A stretch of DNA of 5,887 nt. It comes from an uncultured Finegoldia sp. GTDB taxonomy: Bacteria > Bacillota > Clostridia > Tissierellales > Peptoniphilaceae. A program made the translations under genes and the position numbers. Of this stretch, positions 1-5,886 are shown one piece after another (positions within the stretch are counted from its first letter, which is position 1; every line of letters starts with the position of its first letter). Below the pieces are notes generated by a model that worked only from the letters and a program-made list of their open reading frames with translations, was not told the DNA's origin and did not search any database. The stretch covers positions 1-5,887 of the forward strand of contig NZ_CAAFUQ010000079.1 in the NCBI RefSeq assembly GCF_900766215.1, given 5' to 3'.

Positions 1-918
1 AGAAGTTATAGTTGATATTCTTGACATATCATCCATATAGTTCATGATTTTTAAAATGCTAGAAACTGTAGCAAAGGATAAGACGATTAAGGTAATTAAA
101 TTTCCTAAATCAATACTTCCATTTATATAAAATAAAATCCCAAAGGGTATGATGGTAATAATTCCCATAGGAGAAAGTAATCTACCTATGGCAACCCTAT
201 TCATAGATTCACCCATCCATTTATAATAAAAACTTGCATTGTCATAAACGCTATCCGCATATTTTTTATAAGATGATTCGCTTTGATTAAATGTCTTGAT
301 TACTTCAATACCGTTTATATACTCAACAATAGAATTATTCATATGTTGACCAATGGCAACTGACTTTCCAAACATTTCCTTATAATGAGCATTCATAACA
401 GACATCATGGTAGCCATTCCTACCACAAATGGAATTAGTGATAGCAAGGTCAATCGCCAATCTAGTGTAAACATGTAAATAAACAATAGAATAGGTCCTA
501 CTAAATTTGCCGTAAATTCCGGCACTAAGTGGGCAAGTGAAGTTTCCATAGAATCAACTTGCTCAACTATAATATTTTTTAATTCTCCAGATGATCTTGA
601 TAATACATCTCCCAATGGCATCTTAAATAATTTTTTGGAAATATCATTTCTGATTTCTCCTAATGAGTTAAAAGTTGCGGTATGGGAAATACTTGTTGAT
701 ATTCCAGCTGCCACTTCTTTAATAACAAATGTTATTAAAATACTTATGCAAAGTGGAGTGTATAAATTCATGTCGCTTACGCCATTAATCAAATTTACAA
801 TGATTTTTGCCATGTATATATATGAAAAAAGCCCAGCCACTACTCCAATTATTGCCAATAAGATTGACATAAAATATGAGCCTTTTCTTTTATTTACATA
901 TTCTTTTACTAAATTCAC
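1..918 (-). CDS. ABC transporter, exporter-type membrane domain, N-terminal part (cut by window edge)
   Basis: This is the first 306 residues of an ABC transporter with the six-helix exporter fold (ABC_membrane family). The reading frame is open to base 1, so the ATPase domain lies outside; full-length relatives are about 580 residues. Hydrophobic segments lie near residues 14-41, 52-72, 132-152, 155-175, 245-266 and 271-290. Family-typical stretches are visible: FKMPLGDVLSRSSGEL (98-113, first intracellular loop), DWRLTLLSL (153-161) and EYINGIEVIKTFNQSE (199-214, second coupling region). The start is GTG at 918, chosen because GGAGG at 926-930 lies 7 bases upstream. The gene follows the MATE gene by 40 bases. 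In related clusters this type is often one of two adjacent half-transporters; YbtP/YbtQ and IrtA/IrtB have this fold yet import siderophores. Import here is inference, and drug or peptide export is the alternative. The family call is firm, the substrate is not. Confidence 0.88.
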   Translation of the reverse strand, partial: MNLVKEYVNKRKGSYFMSILLAIIGVVAGLFSYIYMAKIIVNLINGVSDMNLYTPLCISILITFVIKEVAAGISTSISHTATFNSLGEIRNDISKKLFKMPLGDVLSRSSGELKNIIVEQVDSMETSLAHLVPEFTANLVGPILLFIYMFTLDWRLTLLSLIPFVVGMATMMSVMNAHYKEMFGKSVAIGQHMNNSIVEYINGIEVIKTFNQSESSYKKYADSVYDNASFYYKWMGESMNRVAIGRLLSPMGIITIIPFGILFYINGSIDLGNLITLIVLSFATVSSILKIMNYMDDMSRISTITS

Positions 919-925
919 TTCAAAA

Positions 926-930
926 CCTCC
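926..930 (-). promoter_or_regulatory. Ribosome binding site deciding the GTG start of the ABC gene
   Basis: GGAGG on the minus strand, 7 bases before the GTG at 918-916. No ATG lies at a comparable distance; the next in-frame ATG is codon 17 and would remove the start of the first membrane region. This makes GTG the likely start. Confidence 0.75.
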
Positions 931-958
931 TTTTGGTAGTATTTTTTAACTATCTACT

Positions 959-2308
959 TTATTTTTTTGCTTGAGATGACATTCTATTAAGTTCTCCGAT
1001 CATCATTCCTATTCCAGTTAAAATCATAATTAAATCTACAAGAGGTTCAGCAAACCATACTGCCTTAACCCCAAATATCATCGGTAGAATAATCATGGCA
1101 GGGAGGAATAAAAATAATTGTCTTAGCATGACGATTATGCCTGCCTTTTTAGCATTTCCTATTGCTTGGAAGAATGTTATAGTCATTACCATTACTCCAT
1201 ATAGGATAAAGATAGAATAAAATAGTCTAAAGTTCCCTATTCCCTGAGTTATAATACTTTCTTCTACTCCAAATAAAGAAAGTATATTCTTTGAAAATGC
1301 TAATGCTGGTATCCAAAATATTGATGCAAGAACTAATCCTCCGATAGAAAATACTTTCATAGCTTCTTTTACTCTGTCGTATTTTTTCGCTCCAAAATTT
1401 GTACCAACTACAGGTTGTAAACCTTGACTCATTCCCCAAAGTGGAATGAATGAAAAGGCATATATTCTAAGTGTTGCTGCCATCAAGATAGCATTTGTAT
1501 CTCCGCCATATTTAAATGACATTTTATATAGCATTGTTTGTTGAATCATAAATAAAATTTGCATCATCATAGCAGATGACCCTACGCCAAACATTTCTTT
1601 TTTTATTTCCTGATCAGGTTTGATTTTATTTATTTTTACTGCTTTACTTTTATATTTGAAGTAATGGAGTGTTATTATTGCTTGAACAAATTGTGCTGTA
1701 ATAGTTGCAAGTGCAGCCCCTTCTATTGCATATTTTCCCATTAATTTCATTAGAATGGGATCAAGAATTATGTTTAAAAAAGCTCCTAGCCCCATAATGA
1801 GCATTGCTTTTTTCATTAATCCTTCTCCACGCATAACCATGTTTGCTGATTGAGTAAAGTTTACAAATAAAGAACCAATAAAAATTACTCGTAAATATCT
1901 GATACCATATTCTTTAATTTCTCCACTTGCTCCAACCATATCTAAAAAATGTGGTGCAAGTAAAATTCCGCCTATTGTAATAATTGATGAGAATAGAATA
2001 ACCCAAAAGATTAAATTCCCCATAATTTTATCAACTGTTTTTTTGTCGCCCTTTCCTATAGCTCTTGATAAAACCGATGCTGAACCTACACCAATAAGTG
2101 TAGATACACCACTATTGAAAAATGTAAGTGGCATAGCTACACCACAAGCTGTCATTGCTGTTTGTCCTATAATATTTCCTGCAAAAATTCCATCCATTAG
2201 TGGATAAAGACCTATTACTATCATTCCTATTACAGCAGGGATAGATAATTGAAAAAGTAAATCTATAGGTCTTTTTGTTAATAATTGTTCTTTCATATCT
2301 TGTTTCAT
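959..2308 (-). CDS. MATE-family multidrug/toxin efflux transporter
   Basis: A 449-residue, twelve-helix MATE transporter, the usual length for the family. These proteins export cationic drugs, metabolites or siderophore-like compounds across the plasma membrane using a sodium or proton gradient. Two homologous halves are seen. The first (about 17-215) contains MRGEGLMKKAM (159-169) and LNIILDPILM (178-187); the second (about 238-435) contains GMSQGLQPVVGTNFGAKKYDRV-type sequence (292-313) and FFQAIGNAKKAG (379-390). These are typical of bacterial MATE proteins of the MepA/DinF-like kind. The start is ATG at 2308, with AAGGAG 8 bases upstream overlapping the stop codon of the ATPase gene 12 bases away, so coupling is likely. 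The protein looks intact. Sitting between an ECF importer and an ABC transporter, it may export a chelator, return a stripped ligand, or protect the cell from it; this role is inferred. Subfamily and substrate cannot be read from the sequence. Confidence 0.93.
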   Translation of the reverse strand: MKQDMKEQLLTKRPIDLLFQLSIPAVIGMIVIGLYPLMDGIFAGNIIGQTAMTACGVAMPLTFFNSGVSTLIGVGSASVLSRAIGKGDKKTVDKIMGNLIFWVILFSSIITIGGILLAPHFLDMVGASGEIKEYGIRYLRVIFIGSLFVNFTQSANMVMRGEGLMKKAMLIMGLGAFLNIILDPILMKLMGKYAIEGAALATITAQFVQAIITLHYFKYKSKAVKINKIKPDQEIKKEMFGVGSSAMMMQILFMIQQTMLYKMSFKYGGDTNAILMAATLRIYAFSFIPLWGMSQGLQPVVGTNFGAKKYDRVKEAMKVFSIGGLVLASIFWIPALAFSKNILSLFGVEESIITQGIGNFRLFYSIFILYGVMVMTITFFQAIGNAKKAGIIVMLRQLFLFLPAMIILPMIFGVKAVWFAEPLVDLIMILTGIGMMIGELNRMSSQAKK

Positions 2309-2320
2309 AAAATCAACTCC

Positions 2321-3769
2321 TTACACAATCAGTCCATCTTTAATAAATTCCAAAATTTCTTTTTCATGTCCCTGGATATTTACTTTCTTGTATCCATTTT
2401 TTCCAAGCATTAACACAGAGTTACAAACCTTAAAAATAAGTTCTATATCATGAGTTATTATTGCAAAGGGATAAGTTTTTGAATATCTTTTTATTATTTG
2501 AGAAATGTCGTTCATCCTCTTATAATCTAAACCTGACGTAGGTTCATCAAGAATTATTAACTTTCTACCACTTAAACAAGCTGTCAATAGGGCAAGTCTT
2601 TGTTTTTGCCCACCAGATAGATTTTGAGGGTGATCATACCTATTTTCCCAAAGGTCAATATGTTTTAATTCTTTTCTAAGTCTATCTAAATATCCATTGT
2701 CATTAATTCTATCTTTTTGTAAAAGCTCGTTTTCTACTGTATCAAAGAAAATCTGATAATCCACGTCCTGCATCATATAATAAGAGTTTTTTAACCTTTC
2801 TTTTTTATTTTTTCCATAACTTGTTTTCCCATTATTTTTAATTAAGCCTGATAAAGTCTTTCCCAAAGTTGTTTTACCAATTCCATTTTGTCCAATAATT
2901 GCCATTATTTCTCCAGAATTGAGACTAAAGTAAAGATTTGTTATTAATTCATTATTACCTATTTTGATATTTAAGCCTGAGACCTCTAAGGCTTGTTCTT
3001 GAGGACAAACTAAATTTTCTGCTTTCAAAGATTTATAATTAATTGCTCTTAGTCCATATTCTTTGCAAGCATCTTCTGTAAGTTCTCCACGTGAAAATAT
3101 TCTCTCTATTGTTCCGTTTTTCATATAGATTAGCCTGTCATACAAGTCATTTAAAAAGAATAATCGATGTTCAACTATAATAACAGTTTTTCCCATTTTT
3201 CTTAAATTAGAAAGGATATCCTTAAACTGTAGAATCCCGTGATAATCTAAATTAGACGAAGGCTCATCAAAGAAAATAATTTTTGTATCATATAGTAACG
3301 TGGAAGCTATTGCTACTTTTTGTTTCTGACCTCCAGATAGTTCTGAAAGCTTCCTATCCATCAAGTCGCTAATTCCCATTTTTTCAAAAGTTTCTTTTGT
3401 TTTTAACTTCAATTTATCTAAGGGCATTCCTAAATTTTCACCAACAAAAGCAACTTCCTCATCGGCAATAGTTGCAAAAAACTGGTCTGATGGATTTTGA
3501 AAGACATTGCCTATATATTTTGCAAGTTCTCCTTTTCTATAATCCATCAGATTTTTATCTAATAGTTTCACTTCTCCATTTAAAATTCCATTATAATGAT
3601 TTGGGATAAGCCCATTTAGAATTCTTGTCAAAGTTGTTTTACCACAACCCGATAAGCCTGTAATTACAACTAATTCACCCTCGTAAATTTCTAAATCAAT
3701 ATTTTCAAGAACGGAAGAATTGTCTTCATCATATCGGAAATTCAAAATTTTAGCTTTTAATAAGCTCAT
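2321..3769 (-). CDS. ECF transporter energy-coupling ATPase, two ABC domains fused (EcfA-EcfA' type)
   Basis: A 482-residue cytoplasmic protein with two complete ABC ATPase domains in tandem, which would supply both ATPases of an energy-coupling-factor importer. Domain 1 has Walker A GLSGCGKTT (38-46), Q-loop FQNPSDQ (90-96), signature LSGGQKQ (144-150), Walker B with catalytic Glu169 and switch His201. Domain 2 has Walker A GQNGIGKTT (293-301), Q-loop glutamine at 334, signature LSGGQKQ (384-390), Glu409 and His440. All catalytic residues are present in both halves, so both sites should hydrolyse ATP. An in-frame ATG exists at 3784, but the ATG at 3769 is preferred: GGAGG (3778-3782) lies 8 bases upstream of it and is embedded in the codons of the longer version. 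The chosen start overlaps the T-component stop as ATGA. Placement next to S and T genes indicates a dedicated importer, not a shared vitamin module. Function class is secure; the substrate is set by the S protein. Confidence 0.95.
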   Translation of the reverse strand: MSLLKAKILNFRYDEDNSSVLENIDLEIYEGELVVITGLSGCGKTTLTRILNGLIPNHYNGILNGEVKLLDKNLMDYRKGELAKYIGNVFQNPSDQFFATIADEEVAFVGENLGMPLDKLKLKTKETFEKMGISDLMDRKLSELSGGQKQKVAIASTLLYDTKIIFFDEPSSNLDYHGILQFKDILSNLRKMGKTVIIVEHRLFFLNDLYDRLIYMKNGTIERIFSRGELTEDACKEYGLRAINYKSLKAENLVCPQEQALEVSGLNIKIGNNELITNLYFSLNSGEIMAIIGQNGIGKTTLGKTLSGLIKNNGKTSYGKNKKERLKNSYYMMQDVDYQIFFDTVENELLQKDRINDNGYLDRLRKELKHIDLWENRYDHPQNLSGGQKQRLALLTACLSGRKLIILDEPTSGLDYKRMNDISQIIKRYSKTYPFAIITHDIELIFKVCNSVLMLGKNGYKKVNIQGHEKEILEFIKDGLIV

Positions 3770-4455
3770 CCTTCTAACCTCCATAATGCAAATACCATCA
3801 AAAAGGAAAATATGACAATATAATCTAAAATACCAAAATATATTGGATTATAACTTGTTTTTTCACCCTCATACTCAATACCTCTTGTTATTATAGAAGA
3901 TGTTAATGTTTCGCTTACTTGAAGGCATTTATAGATAAGTGGAATAAGATAAAATTCAAATGAACGCACAGGATGTAAGGGGCTTATTTTTAAGCCCCTC
4001 ACCCTCATTCCATTGCGTATTTCTTTAATTCTAGATTCTAATTCTCCAAGATATCTTAATGCAGTTACAAGAGCTATACTTACCATTTGTGGAAAATGAA
4101 CCTTTCTTAAAGCTGCCATTATTTTGAGAGGGCTAGTGAGGATCAATACCCTACCAATATTAAAAATTGGATATAATTTTAATACCAAGGAAATTAGACC
4201 TATTATTGCCCCAGTAGTTAATCCTAAGTCAATATAAGATAAGATTTTTATTAACACATATAATCCTAAATAGATGCTCACCCTTTTGATAGCTTCTAAG
4301 TATGAAAATAACAAGACAACCACAAAGCTCATTCCCAAAAGAACATAATAAGCTATTCCATTAACAAGAAAAACCAAGAAAGACGAAATCAATATTATCA
4401 AAAAAAGAGTGATTGGATTTATATCTTTTGTCTTACTTTTTCCAAAATTGTTCAC
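3766..4455 (-). CDS. ECF transporter transmembrane coupling protein (EcfT/CbiQ family)
   Basis: A 229-residue membrane protein that would link the S component to the two ATPase domains and transmit ATP-driven movement. Hydrophobic segments lie near residues 14-30, 33-51, 60-74, 80-95, 123-136 and 205-225. The C-terminal half carries the two short Arg-Gly coupling motifs expected of EcfT: MRVRG (150-154) and TRG (190-192), in the positions where family members have Ala-Arg-Gly-like signatures that contact the ATPases. The start is GTG at 4455, one base overlapping the TAG stop of the S gene (TAGTG), with AAGGA 8 bases upstream. Its stop overlaps the ATPase start as ATGA. Such overlaps point to coupled translation and balanced subunit levels. 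A perfect 9-bp inverted repeat lies inside the gene at the codons just after MRVRG, listed separately. The gene looks intact. Confidence 0.92.
   Translation of the reverse strand: MNNFGKSKTKDINPITLFLIILISSFLVFLVNGIAYYVLLGMSFVVVLLFSYLEAIKRVSIYLGLYVLIKILSYIDLGLTTGAIIGLISLVLKLYPIFNIGRVLILTSPLKIMAALRKVHFPQMVSIALVTALRYLGELESRIKEIRNGMRVRGLKISPLHPVRSFEFYLIPLIYKCLQVSETLTSSIITRGIEYEGEKTSYNPIYFGILDYIVIFSFLMVFALWRLEG
3778..3782 (-). promoter_or_regulatory. Ribosome binding site deciding the start of the fused ATPase
   Basis: GGAGG, 8 bases before the ATG at 3769-3767. It lies directly after an earlier in-frame ATG (ATGGAGG, 3784) that has no ribosome binding site of its own. The site is inside the last codons of the T-component gene, so ribosomes finishing that gene can restart here. 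Confidence 0.75.
3978..3999 (-). repeat. Perfect 9-bp GC-rich inverted repeat inside the T-component gene
   Basis: Arms AGGGGCTTA (3978-3986) and TAAGCCCCT (3991-3999) are perfectly complementary around a 4-base loop. In the mRNA this makes a strong hairpin with an AAAA loop within an otherwise AT-rich coding region. It encodes residues just after the first coupling motif (RGLKISP). No U-tract follows on either strand, so termination is unlikely. Confidence 0.6.
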
Positions 4456-5033
4456 TACAAAATTCCTTTTTCTTTTCTCTTTTCAAAAAATTTATTGTTT
4501 ATATATATGCCAAAGCATCCTGCAAGTAGTTCTAATATTACATTACATCCCATAGCTATTGCTATTACTTTATTCGTATAAAAGCTCGCCATCCATTCAG
4601 CTTGCTCTCTGCCTATAGAAGACGCAAACTTAACTATTCCTTCCACTCCTAAAACTTTAACAAAGATAATAGGATGCATAGCAACAATAAACATAGCCAC
4701 TGAAAATGCTATTCCTACCTTCGTATTATTTTTATAATCACCTATTATAATTTCTGCCAATATTGCTGAAACTAGGCAGATAGGAATCATAATCCAATAT
4801 CCCATCACTGAATATAGTAGACCATATATAATCCAAAATAGGGCTGCAGCTCCTCTCTTCTGAATTCTTTTTGCCATTATTACAAAAACTGGTCCAACAA
4901 CAAAAGCTGCAAATCCAGCTGAAGCATAAAGAGCGATAGCTCCAAGTGTTCCTGTAAACATTGAAACAGCCATTCCAATAGCAAAACCAATTACTGTTAA
5001 TACTGCAATTTGTACTATATCTTTTAATTTCAT
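4455..5033 (-). CDS. ECF transporter substrate-binding S component, Trep_Strep/MptS-like family
   Basis: A 192-residue very hydrophobic protein, the size of an ECF S component, which binds the substrate in the membrane and topples to release it when joined to EcfT/EcfA. Membrane segments lie near residues 5-25, 29-53, 62-80, 81-96, 105-125 and 153-177. Overall pattern and sequence, such as GFAAFVVGPVFVIMAKR (40-56) and the GYWIMIPICLV stretch (78-88), resemble the Trep_Strep family (MptD/MptS-like putative S components), whose substrates are not known. I recognise the family by resemblance, not by a decisive motif. The start is ATG at 5033, because GGAGG (5039-5043) lies 5 bases before it; an upstream in-frame TTG at 5045 includes that same GGAGG and is unlikely. 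The genes just downstream encode T and A subunits, which supports the assignment strongly. Iron chelate or siderophore is a guess from context. Confidence 0.85.
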   Translation of the reverse strand: MKLKDIVQIAVLTVIGFAIGMAVSMFTGTLGAIALYASAGFAAFVVGPVFVIMAKRIQKRGAAALFWIIYGLLYSVMGYWIMIPICLVSAILAEIIIGDYKNNTKVGIAFSVAMFIVAMHPIIFVKVLGVEGIVKFASSIGREQAEWMASFYTNKVIAIAMGCNVILELLAGCFGIYINNKFFEKRKEKGIL

Positions 5034-5038
5034 ATAAA

Positions 5039-5043
5039 CCTCC
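5039..5043 (-). promoter_or_regulatory. Ribosome binding site deciding the start of the S component
   Basis: GGAGG, 5 bases before the ATG at 5033-5031. It forms part of TTGGAGG, so an in-frame TTG lies at its edge and automated callers may extend the gene by four codons. The ATG is the better start. Confidence 0.75.
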
Positions 5044-5069
5044 AATTTAAGATATATTTTTTCTTTCTG

Positions 5070-5089
5070 AGTAAACCCTAAGATTTACT
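5070..5089 (-). other. Hairpin between regulator and transporter genes, overlapping the regulator stop
   Basis: The minus-strand RNA can fold AGUAAAUC/GGUUUACU, an 8-bp stem with one G-U pair and a UUAG loop, spanning the regulator stop codon. No U-run follows it (the next bases are purine-rich), so it is not a normal intrinsic terminator. It may protect or mark a cleavage point between the regulator and transporter parts of the message, or be incidental. Confidence 0.4.
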
Positions 5090-5657
5090 TAGCATTATTA
5101 TCTAAGATAATTTCTATCATTTTTTTTAATGCAAGTTTGTTCTTCACAAAATTTTCTCTTGCATTTAGAACTTCACAACCTAGAATAAATGTGTTAATAA
5201 AATCAGTTATTAATTCGATAGCTTCACTTAATTCACCTCTTACATCTTCATCAAATAACATTAGAATACTATCAGATGATGATTTTTTTAGTTTCTTATA
5301 TAAGTCTTTTAACTTATCGTCATGATTTAATTCCTGCAAAAACATTGCATAAATTGAAACATAGTCACTCTGATATAGCATTTTTTCTAAAATAATCTCA
5401 GATAAAACTTCGCTAAAATCCTGACTTGTTTTATTCATCTCATCATAGATTATCTTCTCTCTGTATTTATTTCCTTCTAACATAATGTCGTATAAAATTT
5501 CATAGGTAGAACCATAATGATGATACAAACCACCTCTAGAAAGCCCAGTAGCTTCCATAATGTCATTCATAACTGTATTTCTAAATCCCTTATCCAAAAA
5601 GACTTTCATAGCTGCTTGTCTAATCTGCTTTTTTCTTTCATCAGCTTCCATTTTCAT
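5085..5657 (-). CDS. TetR/AcrR-family transcriptional regulator
   Basis: A 190-residue regulator of usual TetR length. The N-terminal DNA-binding domain (about 7-53) has the family pattern: the helix RKKQIRQAAMKVFLDKGF (8-25), then the helix-turn-helix NDIMEATGLSRGGLYHHYGS (31-50), where the GLYHHY core is the family hallmark. Residues from about 55 onward form the variable ligand-binding and dimer domain, with no recognisable ligand motif. The ATG at 5657 is the likely start, with GGAGG (5669-5673) 11 bases upstream. The longer reading from TTG at 5675 would contain that GGAGG and is rejected. A second ATG two codons on (5651) is possible. It is the first gene after the promoter at 5697-5725, and the 18-bp palindrome at 5676-5693 is a plausible autoregulatory operator. 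It probably represses the whole transporter operon and responds to a transported ligand; the ligand is unknown. Confidence 0.93.
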   Translation of the reverse strand: MKMEADERKKQIRQAAMKVFLDKGFRNTVMNDIMEATGLSRGGLYHHYGSTYEILYDIMLEGNKYREKIIYDEMNKTSQDFSEVLSEIILEKMLYQSDYVSIYAMFLQELNHDDKLKDLYKKLKKSSSDSILMLFDEDVRGELSEAIELITDFINTFILGCEVLNARENFVKNKLALKKMIEIILDNNAK

Positions 5658-5668
5658 TTCATAAATAA

Positions 5669-5673
5669 CCTCC
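5669..5673 (-). promoter_or_regulatory. Ribosome binding site deciding the start of the TetR regulator
   Basis: GGAGG with 11 bases to the ATG at 5657-5655, slightly longer than ideal. A nearer ATG (5662-5660) is in another frame and stops after two codons (ATGAAATGA). That mini-frame ends on the real start region, so it could lower regulator translation or help restart it; this is speculative. Confidence 0.65.
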
Positions 5674-5675
5674 AA

Positions 5676-5693
5676 ACCGACACTATTGTCGGT
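5676..5693. promoter_or_regulatory. Candidate TetR operator (18-bp palindrome) over the transcription start
   Basis: ACCGACACTATTGTCGGT is an inverted repeat with 8 of 9 base pairs matched (perfect arms ACCGACA/TGTCGGT). It lies 3 bases downstream of the -10 box, covering the predicted start near 5690, and ends just before the ribosome binding site. Size, symmetry and position fit binding by a TetR-family dimer that blocks its own promoter. Assignment to the adjacent regulator is inference. Confidence 0.75.
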
Positions 5694-5696
5694 ATT

Positions 5697-5725
5697 ATTA
5701 TATCAACACTGATAATCATTGTCAA
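5697..5725 (-). promoter_or_regulatory. Consensus sigma-A promoter of the regulator-transporter operon
   Basis: On the minus strand TTGACA (5725-5720) and TATAAT (5702-5697) are separated by exactly 17 bases, a perfect match to the housekeeping consensus in both boxes and spacing. Transcription should begin near 5690, giving a leader of about 33 bases before the regulator ATG. No other convincing promoter is seen between the operon genes, so this one probably drives all six. A promoter this strong normally needs repression, and both palindromes listed here overlap it or its start point. Confidence 0.9.
5710..5724. promoter_or_regulatory. Candidate Fur box (7-1-7) inside the operon promoter
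   Basis: TGATAATCATTGTCA matches the 7-1-7 Fur consensus TGATAAT-N-ATTATCA at 13 of 14 specified positions (G for A at 5721). It overlaps the -35 box (5720-5725) and fills most of the spacer towards the -10 box, where a bound repressor would block RNA polymerase. An extended comparison with the 19-bp GATAATGATAATCATTATC form gives 15 of 19. This implies repression when iron is plentiful. Chance matches are easier in AT-rich DNA, but the location is exactly right. PerR or Zur boxes are similar and cannot be excluded. Confidence 0.65.
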
Positions 5726-5787
5726 TAGCTTCGCTTATACTTCTTTATTAATTTCTTTAAATGCGGTATAATCAATAAAATTGAATA

Positions 5788-5801
5788 AACGCTTAACGCT
5801 T
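5788..5801. repeat. Tandem 7-bp direct repeat in the right intergenic region
   Basis: AACGCTT occurs twice back to back, flanked by AT-rich sequence. It could be a protein-binding repeat or incidental; no neighbouring gene explains it. Confidence 0.45.
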
Positions 5802-5822
5802 ATAACTTTAATAGCAAGCACA

Positions 5823-5842
5823 GTAAGTGAGTACCCACTTAC
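5823..5842. promoter_or_regulatory. Second palindrome, possible operator or RNA hairpin
   Basis: GTAAGTGAGTACCCACTTAC is a 20-bp inverted repeat with 9 of 10 base pairs matched. Its core differs completely from the ACCGACA palindrome at 5676-5693, so a different repressor would be expected. As RNA it also folds into a 7-bp stem with a 6-base loop, 11 bases before the terminator stem. It may belong to a gene beyond the right edge. Confidence 0.5.
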
Positions 5843-5853
5843 GAAAAATTGAT

Positions 5854-5886
5854 GAAGCAGAACCTTTATGGACTGCTTCTTTTTTT
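5854..5886 (+). terminator. Rho-independent terminator, plus strand
   Basis: GAAGCAG (5854-5860) pairs with CTGCTTC (5873-5879) across a 12-base loop that can add two CC/GG pairs, and seven T bases follow directly (5880-5886). This is a good plus-strand terminator. In the opposite direction only a weak, displaced T-run (ATCAATTTTT) follows, so any stopping of minus-strand read-through would be inefficient. No plus-strand gene precedes it within the window. Confidence 0.7.

Noticed and set aside
635..949. Plus-strand open frame of 104 codons
   Set aside because: It lies antisense to the ABC membrane-domain gene, has no ribosome binding site and no recognisable family; it is the complement of a real coding region.
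919..958. Possible terminator between the MATE and ABC genes (GTAG/CTAC repeat)
   Set aside because: The stem is only four pairs plus a bulge, and no U-run follows it on the minus strand; the genes are most likely co-transcribed.
1227..1439. Minus-strand 70-codon frame inside the MATE gene
   Set aside because: It is in a different frame of the same strand as an intact, clearly recognisable MATE protein, with no evidence of its own.
5137..5325. Plus-strand 62-codon frame
   Set aside because: Antisense to the TetR-family gene; low-complexity serine-rich translation, no ribosome binding site or family.
5517..5771. Plus-strand 84-codon frame
   Set aside because: Antisense to the DNA-binding part of the regulator and running through its promoter and operators; composition follows from those sequences.
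5767..5840. Minus-strand second promoter upstream of the regulator (TTACTG with TATAAG about 16 bases on)
   Set aside because: The -35 match is poor and the downstream promoter at 5697-5725 is far better, so there is no need for it.
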